NCBI RefSeq assembly: GCF_021389935.1
Contig: NZ_CP089979.1
Location: forward strand, 4,259,001-4,323,000
DNA: 64,000 nt
Direction of reading: 5' to 3'
Source: Fulvivirga ligni
GTDB taxonomy: Bacteria; Bacteroidota; Bacteroidia; Cytophagales; Cyclobacteriaceae
Every line of letters starts with the position of its first letter. Position 1 is the first letter of the stretch. Positions 1 through 9,608 of the stretch are shown in pieces. The translations under genes and the position numbers were made by a program. The notes below the pieces were generated by a model, which saw only the letters and a program-made list of their open reading frames with translations, did not search any database and was not told where the DNA came from.

Positions 1-2
1 AT

Positions 3-116
3 TACGTTTATTTGTACAATTCTGTATTTAAAGACAGTGCTCAGCGGATGAGAAAAGATATTTCCAGAAAAGATCTATTTGAGTTTAAAGATGCCTGGGT
101 GTTAGAAGTAAAATAA
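3..116 (+). CDS. C-terminal end of an unidentified protein (5' truncated)
   Basis: An open frame of 37 codons enters from the left edge and stops with TAA at 114-116. The visible tail is rich in charged residues (MRKDISRKDLFEFKD) and ends WVLEVK. I do not recognise a family from so short a piece. It could be the end of a real upstream gene or a chance open stretch; the first is more likely because the following 400 bases are clearly non-coding. Confidence 0.35.
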   Translation, partial: YVYLYNSVFKDSAQRMRKDISRKDLFEFKDAWVLEVK

Positions 117-530
117 CAAATTAACATCCTCCAGGAATTCTTATACTTCTCAGAATACAGATGAGATTATGCTGAAGAATCGCTAGGGGCAGCTAAATCA
201 TAATTGACTGAATATTATATTTAGGGGGTCTTTAGTTGAGCCGCTAGCAGGGGATAATAGCAAAACGAGCTCATTGAGTTTCATACATTTTGGACTGACA
301 TTTCAAATTTAACACTCAAATATATCAGGTTACCAAGGTAAAATTAATACTAACCTAAAGCTTTGAATGTCGCTAATTAGGACTTTAAGTAGTCTGACAC
401 TCTAATAATTCTATTCTTCGAGGTCTTATATTTACATGAATCAATGAAACCAGAGAGTAATCTGTATAAATAAAAAGGGCCTGATAGATTTCTCTATCAG
501 GCTCTTTACATTTATTATATATATTATGAA
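117..530. other. Non-coding spacer
   Basis: About 410 bases without a convincing reading frame on either strand. The only recognisable element is the terminator hairpin at 474-507. I saw no tRNA, no long repeat and no obvious promoter. Confidence 0.5.
474..507 (-). terminator. Rho-independent terminator of the giant esterase-like gene
   Basis: A perfect 10-bp stem (479-488 with 493-502) and a 4-base loop, extended outward by G-U, G-C and three A-T pairs. On the minus strand it is followed by a T-rich run. It lies 24 bases past the stop of the gene ending at 531. Confidence 0.85.
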
Positions 531-3500
531 TTATCTCTTGATGATTCTAAAGACTTTAGACTCATTTCCGTAGATCACTTTTAACATGTTCATACCCTCT
601 GTAAGGTTAGAACCTTTTAAATCCAATCTGTACTCAGAATCGCTAAGCTTATCTTCAGAGATATTATTTACCAATTTACCTTGTAGATCATAGATGAAGA
701 ATTCTACTTTTCCTTCAGGAATCTCTTCAAACCTAACATTTACATGATCACTAACAATAGTAGGATAAACTACTATACCTGCTTCAGCTAGTTCAGTATT
801 TAAACCATTAACACCTTTCTTAGCAGACGCATCAATACCTGACACATCAAACGCTTGAATCACTAATGAGCTTAGATATCCGTAAGAGGCCGATGGATCT
901 GTAGCAATCTTAATATTTACGTTACCGTCAATATCTGGGACTACGTTATTAATTTGAACTGTATTGCTTGTATTTAAGCTGGCATTCAATGAAACTGTTT
1001 CACCATTGATCGTATAATTAGTCAATCTATTACCGCTAGCATTTCTTGTTGCAAAGAACACAAAGTTATAAGCATAGCTAAAGTTTAATCCTTTAATCTT
1101 AAACTCAGCGTCAGCATTTGGATCCAGGTAATAAGAACCTTCTAATACTTCATCAGGGTAGATTCCAGAATCATTACCTGTTTGCATACCTGCAGGGTTC
1201 TCTCCAGTAAATGCTTTTACCATTTCAATGGCAAATCCGGTATTCATTTCAGAATCATCTTTTAAGTTATAGATTACATCACCTTCGTACATTACCGTTA
1301 GGTTATTCCATGGTGCAGGAGCTCCACTTATATCATTGAAGTTAACTCCTACAAAAAATGCAAATGTACTAGCATACGCCTCATTAGAATAGGCCGATAC
1401 CTCAGACGCATTGAAAGCTCTAACCTTATAGCTGTAAGGAGTATTCGGTGATAGACCTTGATCCATAAATGAAGTTGTATTTGGATTCAATGTAGCCAAT
1501 AAACTGTAGCTTCCTCCGTCTACTGATCTATACAATTCATAACCATCTTCTATTCCAGTATTATCAACCCAATCTAATTTAATCTCATCCTTAGAAATAG
1601 AAGTTGCTACAAGAGCAGAAGGAGCCAATGGCACATCACTTGCACTATATGATTGGATCTCTAGAGCATTGATGTAAGCATAGCTTGAGCTTGCTTGCTT
1701 CTTCACTGTAATGATAATCTCACCATTTACATCAGGAGCAATACCTGCTATTGTAGCTACGTTAGTAGAGTTACCCGAAGCGTTCAAGCTAACTGTACTT
1801 GATCCTACAGTATAATCTGCATATCTAGATCCACTACCATCTCTACTACCGAAGAATACTAAATTGTAGTTTTTAGAATTATCAAGTCCAGATAGTTTTA
1901 TTCTTCTATTAGATGTAGATGATTCCCAGAAAGATGTACGTGTTACATTATCAGGATAAACACCTGCCCCGGTCATCATTCCTAAGTTGTTGGTACCTTG
2001 CCATTTATCCATTAATGTAACTGCTACTGAAGTGGTTATACCATCTTCATCCTTAAGGTTACTTAATGATGTATTCGCTGCAGGCTGAGCGTCGAAATTA
2101 TTCCATGGTGACACTTCATTATATCCCAAGTTAAAGTTTACAAAGGTTGAAGTGATGGCCACACTTGACACACTAACATGCACACTTACAGTATCACCAG
2201 CACCATCAGCATCTGATACAATAAGAGAGAAATCATATTCACCAGAATCACCATCTCCAGGAGCCAACTCAACATTACCACTTGTCGCACCTGAAGTCAA
2301 AGTAGCGAATGACGGTAAATTGATTGAAGAGAATGTCAAGGCATCCATGTCTGCATCTGAAGCACTAAATGTAATTTGAGAAGTTTCATCCTCAATTACA
2401 CTAACTTCTTCTGCGCTAACTGTAAGCACTGGTGATGAATTTAAGGTTGTTACTTCTAGCTCATTAGAATAAGCTGAATTTCCTATTCCATTTATTGCTC
2501 TTACTCTGTAAGTATAGCTGGTCTTTCCGGCTAGAGACTCATCAGTATAAGTAGTCTCATTAGGATAAACAGTTTCAACAAGACTAAAACTAACCCCATC
2601 CGTAGATCTTTCAATTTCAAAACCAGTTTCGTTAATGGATTTATCAGTCCATGAAAGAGTCACCTGGGTACCTGAAACAGAACTTGCCTCTAAAGCTATC
2701 GGTGCCGCTGGAGCTTCACCATTAGTATAGTAAGCATCTACTCTTAATGCATTAAGATATCCGTATACAGCACCAGATTGTTTTCTTACTGTTACTGTAA
2801 CTGTTCCTACTTCTGTTGGAGACACCTCACTGATAGTTACTGTGCTGCTCACGTTGTGTGATGCATTAAGTACTACAGTTTCACCATTAATTATATATTC
2901 TGTGTTTCTATTTCCATCTCCATCTCTACTTCCGAAGAATGTGAAGTTGTATGTTAACTCAGGATTAAGGCCTGTGATATCGAAAACCTTACTTCCATTG
3001 TCGCTAGCGAAATAGTAGGTTTTCATAACATTATCAGGATATACTCCGGAATTATTTCCAGTAGTAGCTCCAAATGCACCAACTCCTGTATACTGAGGAC
3101 CCCATGCAGTTGTCAAGTGAATACCAGCACTAACAGGAGTACCCTGGCTAGTGATAAATCCATTAATATCCATTCCAGCTGCCGGTTCAACAGTTAAATT
3201 GTTCCAGTTTCCTGTAGTCTGAGGAAGCTCAGAGTTGAAATTGATTAATAAAGTATAATTTGTAAGAACCTTAGCCACCGTTAAAGTAAACTCAGATGAT
3301 CCTACACCTTCATTCACATCAGTAGCATTTATTGTAATTGTGTACTCACCACCATCACCATATTCAGGGTTAAAGGTTATGGTTTTGCTTTGATCTGGAT
3401 TATCGGTGATTACAGCAAAATCAGGAAGACCAACATAAGAAAGTGTGAAATCATCAGCATCAGCATCTGTTACTGAGAAGCTCACTGCTGCTGATTCACT

Positions 3501-6500
3501 TTCGTTCATATTTACATCTGCCACCGCTGTAACTTCTGGTAGGTGATTAGAATTGACAACTAAATTAAACGTTTCAGTGTCTTCACCACCATTTTGATCA
3601 GTAGCGGTAACTACGATATTTGAGTAAGTTCCAACATTTGCGAATAAGGGTTCAAAAGTAATCATACCTGACCCATCTCCATAATCCTGCAAGTATGCAA
3701 AGCTTGGTAAATTAGATACAGTAATCTCTACAGCATCACCATCAGCATCTGTAACTTCAACAGGTAGAGTATAGGTACTTTCAAACCTTACGGAAATGTC
3801 ATTTATCTCCGCGATAACAGGAAGTGTATTCACTGTTTGGGAATTAACCTCTCCTGAATAGGCAATACCACCATCATTATATGCTCCAACTTTATAATAG
3901 TAGGTAGCAGCAGGAAGTAATTCCGTATCATTAAATGTATTGATATTAGCATCAAGTGTTGCGATCAATAAGAAATTGTCCGCGTTGCCCGCTGATCTAT
4001 AGATCTTGAACCCATCTTCAGTAGTGCTGGCATCCGTCCAAGACAAATTGATTGAAGTCGAATTAACTCCATTGGCCACCAGACTAGCCGGTGCAGTAGG
4101 TGCTGGAGGTAAAGCGATAGTACTTACTGAAGCAGCTGCCGATGTAGTAACACCGTAACTACCGATAGCCGCAACTTTATAATAATAAGTTTTAACTGCG
4201 TCAAGGTCAGTATCTATAAAAGATGTAGCATTAGCAGCTACTTCTCCTACTCCTTCAAATGGACCTGCTGACGTTTCTGATCTTAATATTTGATATTTAG
4301 TCTCATTAGAAGCGTTATCTACCCAGTTAATTTTAACTGACTTATAGCCAACTTCATCAAAAGTAAGGCTTGTAGCTGCTGCTGGAGCAGAACCTGGAAG
4401 TGAAGTAGAAGGAATAAATGCTTCATCAGGAATCTGTACACGGTTGGTTACACCATGAGCTGTGTTACTCCACCAAATAGACATATAATCATAATATCCT
4501 GTTTTGTCAAAGTAAGCAATCATAATAGAATGCGCACCTTTTTCAAGTCTCACTGTTCCTGATCTATACCTTGGACCATGAGTACCATCATTATCAACTA
4601 CCAAATGTGCTGCATCTAACCCTCCTATGTACATTACACTACCATCATCCGAATAGGTTTCGAAGGTATAGTTACCAGTAACAGGTATATAAATATATCC
4701 TTCCCATTTATAACCGAAGTTATTATCTAACGGGCTATCATCGATAGAGACATTACTTACATGACCTGTAGCATTAGGAACAAGATTTATGAATTGAGAA
4801 ACGTTATAGAATCCACCATCATAGAAGCTGTAATCCAAACCAGATGTATTGACTCTAGAGAATGCATGATTACTAGCACTAGAAACATTTCCAGTGATAT
4901 CTCTCGCAATTACATAAAAATCATAAACACTACTTGTGTTTAGGCCATATACCGTTGCACTATTTTCTTCAACGGCTAACACTTTAGTACCGTTTTTATA
5001 AACGTCGTATCTGTAAACGCCTACATTGTCTGTAGAAGCATTCCATGATAGTCTTACAGTGCTGCCTGTATTTGCTTCAACTCTAAGATTAGTAGGTGCA
5101 GTAGGACCTTGTGCATCAACATCTGTTCTTACATGCAGCTCATTAGTAGAAGCTGATGCCCCACTATTATTGATGGCTCTAATTAAATAGTAGTAATCTG
5201 TATTAGCTAATAGGTTTTCATCCAAATATGAAGATGAATTAGCCGCTGTAAGAGCTATTAATTGATACGGGCCACCTTCGGATGTTCCTCTGTAGATTTC
5301 GAATGCAGTCTCATTGTAAACTGGTGATTCCACCTGATTCCAGAAGATCTCTATCGCTGTTTGTGACTTAGCAAAACCTAGTACATCACTAGCAGCCGGC
5401 GGCTTGTTAGCACCATTGGCATTAACGACCGTGAATGGAGCTGAATAGTTACTTGAGCAACCGTAAAGCTCAGTTACAGTAGCTACATATTGTCCCACTC
5501 CAACGTCTATTGTTCTAGTTGTTCCTACTGTGGCATTATTTGCAGCATTTTTCCAAAGATATTCTTCATATCCTTCAGGCAACTCTAATTTGACAGTAGT
5601 CTGCCCATTAGGAGCAGGAATAACTGTACTTTGCAACCCAGCCAAAGCAATTGGAGGAGTTACTGTAGGCTCTTTCTGACTTACAACCACAGGCTGTGGT
5701 GACCAATATGACCAAACACCATTTCTTTTTACTCTAGCATCATAAGTACCATATTCTGTAGCCACATACTCATTGGTGGTAGCACCCGATATTACAACGC
5801 CATCCTTTCTCCACTGATAAGCCTCGAAACCTGGATTTAAACCCATATGAGATTCCACAGTTTCATCTGGGCAAAATTCATTTCTACCAAATAAAACTAG
5901 GGGGTTTACTTTATTTGCACTCATAACAAACGGCCAGAAATCGTCCTCAGCCCACATTCTGTACCAGGTACTGTGACCTAGATCTTCATAGTAGTTAAGT
6001 TTGATTTGTCCTCCAGCGGCTTGTATGCCATCCACAACAGTAAATGCGGTTCCGGGGGTAGGCTTTTTATCCTGACCTCCCTGACACATATATAGCGGAG
6101 TGTATTTGAAGTTTTCAATATAATTTAATGTTTCCACATTGGCGGCAGAAATAGGAATAGCTGCCGCAGCTATTTTTGATTCCGTATGAACAAAATTCCA
6201 TACTCCGCTACCACCAGCAGATAAACCATTTATAACAACCTTATAAGGATCAATAAGACCCTTTTGCTCCATATTATTAAGTAGACCCTTAATAATGCTG
6301 ATCTGAGTAGGACCGAAATAGTCCGAATAATTTTGTGGGAAAATAGCAAAGCCATCAAACTCGTCATTATTACGAGCTTCTAAAAATTGCTTTCCTCCAT
6401 GTCTTAGTTGGTGACCGTTGTTAGTTCCGTCCTCTCCTGCTCCGTGTAAAAATAGAATAACTCTATGCTTCACTCCAGAAGGGTTAGAAAATGTGTTAGT

Positions 6501-6734
6501 GGCCGAATCATAAGTAACACCCTTAGGCATCAATAATCTTACAGGAATTCGGTTATAAATAAGGGGAATATATGGACTGGTATCCCAGTTTGTTCCAAAT
6601 ACTTCATAGCCCCATGGATAGATGTCTCCATTTGGAGGATAACTATCAGGTATGGGTACTTGAGACATTGCTAATTTGCTGAATCCAAAAAAGGAAAGCA
6701 TTAGCAATAAGAAAATTTTAGTAAAATTTCTCAT
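531..6734 (-). CDS. Giant T9SS-exported multidomain protein with N-terminal esterase-like domain
   Basis: 2067 residues with a signal peptide ending near SQVP (about 25). A polyhydroxybutyrate-depolymerase/esterase-like alpha/beta hydrolase follows at roughly 65-275: GLSAGGSG supplies the nucleophile Ser (about 172), GGQDKKP a candidate Asp (about 222) and LGHSTWY a candidate His (about 256). Then come Ig-like and fibronectin type III domains, a PA14-like segment at about 638-771 (YDGGFYNV to IWWSN), more FnIII, and two cadherin/He_PIG-like domains. A repeated module of about 165 residues appears at roughly 1163-1335, 1528-1691 and 1792-1961. The last 85 residues look like a T9SS type A sorting domain (VVYPTIVSDHVNVRF start). 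The substrate is unknown; the binding modules suggest a polymer or glycan ester outside the cell. Confidence 0.8.
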   Translation of the reverse strand: MRNFTKIFLLLMLSFFGFSKLAMSQVPIPDSYPPNGDIYPWGYEVFGTNWDTSPYIPLIYNRIPVRLLMPKGVTYDSATNTFSNPSGVKHRVILFLHGAGEDGTNNGHQLRHGGKQFLEARNNDEFDGFAIFPQNYSDYFGPTQISIIKGLLNNMEQKGLIDPYKVVINGLSAGGSGVWNFVHTESKIAAAAIPISAANVETLNYIENFKYTPLYMCQGGQDKKPTPGTAFTVVDGIQAAGGQIKLNYYEDLGHSTWYRMWAEDDFWPFVMSANKVNPLVLFGRNEFCPDETVESHMGLNPGFEAYQWRKDGVVISGATTNEYVATEYGTYDARVKRNGVWSYWSPQPVVVSQKEPTVTPPIALAGLQSTVIPAPNGQTTVKLELPEGYEEYLWKNAANNATVGTTRTIDVGVGQYVATVTELYGCSSNYSAPFTVVNANGANKPPAASDVLGFAKSQTAIEIFWNQVESPVYNETAFEIYRGTSEGGPYQLIALTAANSSSYLDENLLANTDYYYLIRAINNSGASASTNELHVRTDVDAQGPTAPTNLRVEANTGSTVRLSWNASTDNVGVYRYDVYKNGTKVLAVEENSATVYGLNTSSVYDFYVIARDITGNVSSASNHAFSRVNTSGLDYSFYDGGFYNVSQFINLVPNATGHVSNVSIDDSPLDNNFGYKWEGYIYIPVTGNYTFETYSDDGSVMYIGGLDAAHLVVDNDGTHGPRYRSGTVRLEKGAHSIMIAYFDKTGYYDYMSIWWSNTAHGVTNRVQIPDEAFIPSTSLPGSAPAAATSLTFDEVGYKSVKINWVDNASNETKYQILRSETSAGPFEGVGEVAANATSFIDTDLDAVKTYYYKVAAIGSYGVTTSAAASVSTIALPPAPTAPASLVANGVNSTSINLSWTDASTTEDGFKIYRSAGNADNFLLIATLDANINTFNDTELLPAATYYYKVGAYNDGGIAYSGEVNSQTVNTLPVIAEINDISVRFESTYTLPVEVTDADGDAVEITVSNLPSFAYLQDYGDGSGMITFEPLFANVGTYSNIVVTATDQNGGEDTETFNLVVNSNHLPEVTAVADVNMNESESAAVSFSVTDADADDFTLSYVGLPDFAVITDNPDQSKTITFNPEYGDGGEYTITINATDVNEGVGSSEFTLTVAKVLTNYTLLINFNSELPQTTGNWNNLTVEPAAGMDINGFITSQGTPVSAGIHLTTAWGPQYTGVGAFGATTGNNSGVYPDNVMKTYYFASDNGSKVFDITGLNPELTYNFTFFGSRDGDGNRNTEYIINGETVVLNASHNVSSTVTISEVSPTEVGTVTVTVRKQSGAVYGYLNALRVDAYYTNGEAPAAPIALEASSVSGTQVTLSWTDKSINETGFEIERSTDGVSFSLVETVYPNETTYTDESLAGKTSYTYRVRAINGIGNSAYSNELEVTTLNSSPVLTVSAEEVSVIEDETSQITFSASDADMDALTFSSINLPSFATLTSGATSGNVELAPGDGDSGEYDFSLIVSDADGAGDTVSVHVSVSSVAITSTFVNFNLGYNEVSPWNNFDAQPAANTSLSNLKDEDGITTSVAVTLMDKWQGTNNLGMMTGAGVYPDNVTRTSFWESSTSNRRIKLSGLDNSKNYNLVFFGSRDGSGSRYADYTVGSSTVSLNASGNSTNVATIAGIAPDVNGEIIITVKKQASSSYAYINALEIQSYSASDVPLAPSALVATSISKDEIKLDWVDNTGIEDGYELYRSVDGGSYSLLATLNPNTTSFMDQGLSPNTPYSYKVRAFNASEVSAYSNEAYASTFAFFVGVNFNDISGAPAPWNNLTVMYEGDVIYNLKDDSEMNTGFAIEMVKAFTGENPAGMQTGNDSGIYPDEVLEGSYYLDPNADAEFKIKGLNFSYAYNFVFFATRNASGNRLTNYTINGETVSLNASLNTSNTVQINNVVPDIDGNVNIKIATDPSASYGYLSSLVIQAFDVSGIDASAKKGVNGLNTELAEAGIVVYPTIVSDHVNVRFEEIPEGKVEFFIYDLQGKLVNNISEDKLSDSEYRLDLKGSNLTEGMNMLKVIYGNESKVFRIIKR

Positions 6735-7010
6735 AAGCCAACGAGGTTATTTAATTAAATGGTTAAAGAGCATGATAAAATTATATCTAAATCAATAGAC
6801 AACCGACATAGCATTTTTTACACCCCACCTAGCTTATAATATGTTGAATCTTTCAATTCAATTACAATATTATCAACAATTCTCGGATTAATAAAATTTT
6901 TAATATTATCTTTTTTTATTTCAAATAATCCTTTGAAGCGAAAAAACTTACATCTTAGTCACAATGCATTTCTGAATGCCTCATCACTTTTAATGTTCAA
7001 TGTTGGTTTT

Positions 7011-7043
7011 CCCATGTAATAAATACCAGATTTATTACATTGG
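7011..7043. promoter_or_regulatory. Near-perfect inverted repeat, possible operator
   Basis: Arms ATGTAATAAAT (7014-7024) and ATTTATTACAT (7030-7040) are perfect complements around a 5-base spacer. After one mismatch, CC at 7011-7012 pairs with GG at 7042-7043, giving 13 of 14 pairs. No T-run follows on either strand, so a protein-binding palindrome is more likely than a terminator. It sits about 280 bases upstream of the giant esterase gene. Confidence 0.4.
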
Positions 7044-7154
7044 TAACTAATGATTCACATTAATTATGATTTACATAATCATCAATTAGAGCTAAAACAG
7101 CTCATAATATGCATTGTTTGAAGATTTTGGTAAAGAATTTTAATTTCAAAAAAC

Positions 7155-7175
7155 ATTATCATTTTTAATGATAAT
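7155..7175 (-). terminator. Probable terminator of the UbiA-SDR-HAD operon
   Basis: An 8-bp AT-rich stem (7155-7162 with 7168-7175) with a 5-base loop. On the minus strand it is followed by G and a run of six T. It lies 67 bases past the HAD gene stop. The stem is weak, hence moderate confidence. Confidence 0.5.
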
Positions 7176-7241
7176 AGTTCTATTCTTACAAAAAGAAGCT
7201 TTAAAAAGTCTGATTTTTAAGCTCAAAGTTTGGACACTACT

Positions 7242-7838
7242 TTAGCCTTTAAAAAATCTATAATGAGGATTGGTAGCAACTCCAAGCATCTGTTTGTCTC
7301 CTGAGCTATCTCCGTAAACAAAAATCTTATCATAGTCTTCCAAATCTAAGACCTGACGTACTCTGTTTACCTTTTCCTGGCCATAGCAGTTATGACCGTT
7401 GAGCTTTCCACTAATGTTACCGTTAACTACTTCTAATTTAGTACCTATTAATTTAATATCCTTGAATTCGCACCAATCTTTTAACCAATTTTCTGCGGAA
7501 GCTGACACCAAATAGACATCATCTCCATTAGAGATATGCTGATCAAGGGCTTCTATAGCATCTTTCTTTAGCAAAGCAGGAATTACTTCTCTGGAAAAAG
7601 AATGACACTGATTTTGAAAGTCATTGTAACTTGTGTTCTTGAAAAAATATGTAATAACAGCTTCTTTAGCTTTCCAATTCGGGATAAGTTTCAGCTTAAA
7701 AGCCACTAATATGGGTGACATGAGGGTCATGCCTAAATAATACCTGCCTACCCCCCTACTATACTTGATAAATTCTAAGAATGTATCTTTGGTAGTAATG
7801 GTACCATCGAAGTCAAATAAAGCAAGTGTCTTTTTCAA
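7242..7838 (-). CDS. HAD superfamily (subfamily IB) phosphatase
   Basis: 198 residues. Motif I is LFDFDGT with D9 and D11 as nucleophile and acid/base; VSASAENW is motif II-like and VYGDSSGDK is motif IV with the metal-binding acids. This is the PSP-like HAD-IB layout, normally acting on small phosphate esters. Its start overlaps the stop of the SDR gene by four bases (ATGA), so the two are translationally coupled. By analogy with mycobacterial arabinan precursor synthesis, where a phosphatase removes the 5-phosphate from polyprenyl-phosphoryl-5-phosphoribose, it could do that step here. That assignment is inference from context; serine phosphatase or another HAD-IB role is not excluded. Confidence 0.8.
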   Translation of the reverse strand: MKKTLALFDFDGTITTKDTFLEFIKYSRGVGRYYLGMTLMSPILVAFKLKLIPNWKAKEAVITYFFKNTSYNDFQNQCHSFSREVIPALLKKDAIEALDQHISNGDDVYLVSASAENWLKDWCEFKDIKLIGTKLEVVNGNISGKLNGHNCYGQEKVNRVRQVLDLEDYDKIFVYGDSSGDKQMLGVATNPHYRFFKG

Positions 7839-8563
7839 AGTTTAAGCTTTTTAAATATACCTTCAGGAATGAGTTTGATGGTTAACATTATCAATCTCCA
7901 TACAGGCAAGACATAAATCACATTCTTCTTCTTTCTGGCAGCTTTAACAATCTTTATCGCTACCTGCTCAGGTTTAGCAGTTAATGGCTTGGGTAAATCC
8001 ATACCGGCTGTCATCTTAGTATCCACAAATCCTGGTTTAACCGTTAAAACATGGACACCGGATTTCACCAACCTATTTCTCATACCTGAAAGATATGCTT
8101 CAAAAGCAGCTTTAGTACTTCCGTATATATAGTTACTCTGCCTGCCTCTATCACCTGCCACAGATCCAATGCCTACAATAATGCCACTTTTTCTACTCTC
8201 AAAATCATTAGCCACAATATTTAATAAAGAAACAGCAGAACTATAGTTAGCCCCTATTATGTCTCTGGATGTTTCCCAACTAGCTTGAGCTTCTTCCTGA
8301 TCACCTAAAATACCAATAGCCCAAACTACGATATCAGGTTTAGCTTGTAGACTATTGTAAAAGACATCATGCTTTTCATAATCCAAAGCATCAAACACAT
8401 AATGATCTACTTTTTTATTATGTCTGATCTCGATGTCTTTTGCTATGATCTGCAGTTGATCAGCATTCCTGGCAGCTAAACTCAAATGATGGCCATCAAG
8501 TAAATACTTTTCTGCACATGCTATGGCAATATCACTAGTGGCTCCTAGTATAAGTACATTCAT
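7835..8563 (-). CDS. Short-chain dehydrogenase/reductase, DprE2-like
   Basis: 242 residues. The N-terminal nucleotide-binding motif is LGATSDIA (6-13), the catalytic triad S134, Y147, K151 is in place (YIYGSTKA), and PGFVDT follows. A hydrophobic C-terminal segment (VWRLIMLTIKLIP) suggests membrane contact. The family includes DprE2, which reduces the keto intermediate when decaprenyl-phosphoryl-ribose is epimerised to the arabinose form. It lies 12 bases after the UbiA-type gene and overlaps the HAD gene. The oxidising partner DprE1 (an FAD oxidase) is not in this window, so the true reaction is uncertain. Confidence 0.75.
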   Translation of the reverse strand: MNVLILGATSDIAIACAEKYLLDGHHLSLAARNADQLQIIAKDIEIRHNKKVDHYVFDALDYEKHDVFYNSLQAKPDIVVWAIGILGDQEEAQASWETSRDIIGANYSSAVSLLNIVANDFESRKSGIIVGIGSVAGDRGRQSNYIYGSTKAAFEAYLSGMRNRLVKSGVHVLTVKPGFVDTKMTAGMDLPKPLTAKPEQVAIKIVKAARKKKNVIYVLPVWRLIMLTIKLIPEGIFKKLKL

Positions 8564-8575
8564 TGGGTCTTGTGA

Positions 8576-9466
8576 TTAAAATATCTGGATATTTGGGTAA
8601 TAAATAAGGAAATAAAAACTTAACAGCCATAGTAGCAACGCCAACTGTATAAATCTATCCTTATAAAGAATCTTTGTTGGAGATCCTGTAGATTCTTCTA
8701 CAAAAGCGAGTTGCAAATATCTCAGTATTCCTCCAATAACAAAAACTGAGGTATAATATAGTCTGTGAGACCCAAATCGACTATGCACCTCCGGTGACAT
8801 GGTATACATTAAATATGCAACCACCATTATACTGGCAAACATAGCAAGACAGACATTTATAAATACCAGGTTATAATTCTTTACTACCTTTCTCACGTCC
8901 ACTCCTGAATCTGTCTTTATCATCAAATCATCTCTACGCTTAGCAAGCGCCATAAAGAGAGATAATAGGAAGACCATTATCATTAACCATTCTGATATGG
9001 GAATATTGGTAGCTATAGAGCCCGCTTTGAGCCTCAAAATGAAACCAGCAGAGACAATAATCACATCTAGAATGGATATATTCTTCAAACCAAATGAATA
9101 TCCAATATTTAAAAGAAAGTAGATAGTAACCACAAAAAGGAACTTATAGCTTACTATAAAACCAAGTGCAAAACCAATAATCGCTAAAACTACGAATATG
9201 GCCAGCCCAGCTTTTTTTGAAATTGCCCCAGAAGCTAAAGGCCTGGTTCTTTTGGTGGGGTGTAGCTTATCCGATTCAATGTCATTAAGATCATTGATTA
9301 CGTAAATGCTACTTGCAAAAGCGCTGAAAGAGAAAAATCCTATAATAAGTAATTGAAGTTTTTCTATAACGAAGATTTCGCCACTGAAGAAAAGGGGCAA
9401 AAAGAGAAAAAAGTTCTTTACCCAGTGTTTAACACGTATTAACCTTATGAAGTCCATTAAAGCCAT
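8576..9466 (-). CDS. UbiA-family prenyltransferase, polyprenyl-phosphate phosphoribosyltransferase type
   Basis: 296 residues with about eight hydrophobic segments. The first Asp-rich motif is NDLNDIESD (58-66), followed by HPTKRTRPLASG. The HPxKxxRP signature and the upstream RVKHWVKN are those of decaprenyl-phosphate:PRPP phosphoribosyltransferase (DPPR synthase) and not of quinone or heme prenyltransferases. The second motif region is LKNISILDVIIVSAGF. It is first in an operon with an SDR and a HAD phosphatase. A start at the fourth codon (9457) is equally possible. Expected reaction: transfer of phosphoribose from PRPP to a polyprenyl phosphate at the inner membrane. Confidence 0.8.
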   Translation of the reverse strand: MALMDFIRLIRVKHWVKNFFLFLPLFFSGEIFVIEKLQLLIIGFFSFSAFASSIYVINDLNDIESDKLHPTKRTRPLASGAISKKAGLAIFVVLAIIGFALGFIVSYKFLFVVTIYFLLNIGYSFGLKNISILDVIIVSAGFILRLKAGSIATNIPISEWLMIMVFLLSLFMALAKRRDDLMIKTDSGVDVRKVVKNYNLVFINVCLAMFASIMVVAYLMYTMSPEVHSRFGSHRLYYTSVFVIGGILRYLQLAFVEESTGSPTKILYKDRFIQLALLLWLLSFYFLIYYPNIQIF

Positions 9467-9608
9467 TTAAAATTTCGGGTTTAAATTAAAAAAAATACTT
9501 CTCCGAGAAGAAGATAGCAGGTTTTTTTTATAAAAATTATTTGTAATATTATCTTTAAACTATTGTGTACATTAGCTTTACTTAGTTTATTCGCATAAAA
9601 TAATTGTC

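Larger units (their letters stand above)
6735..7241. other. Intergenic region with two hairpin elements
   Basis: About 500 AT-rich bases between the HAD phosphatase stop and the giant gene start. It holds the likely terminator of the pentose-donor operon (7155-7175) and a strong inverted repeat (7011-7043). The promoter of the giant gene must also lie here, but no exact TAnnTTTG element is present on the minus strand. Confidence 0.5.
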
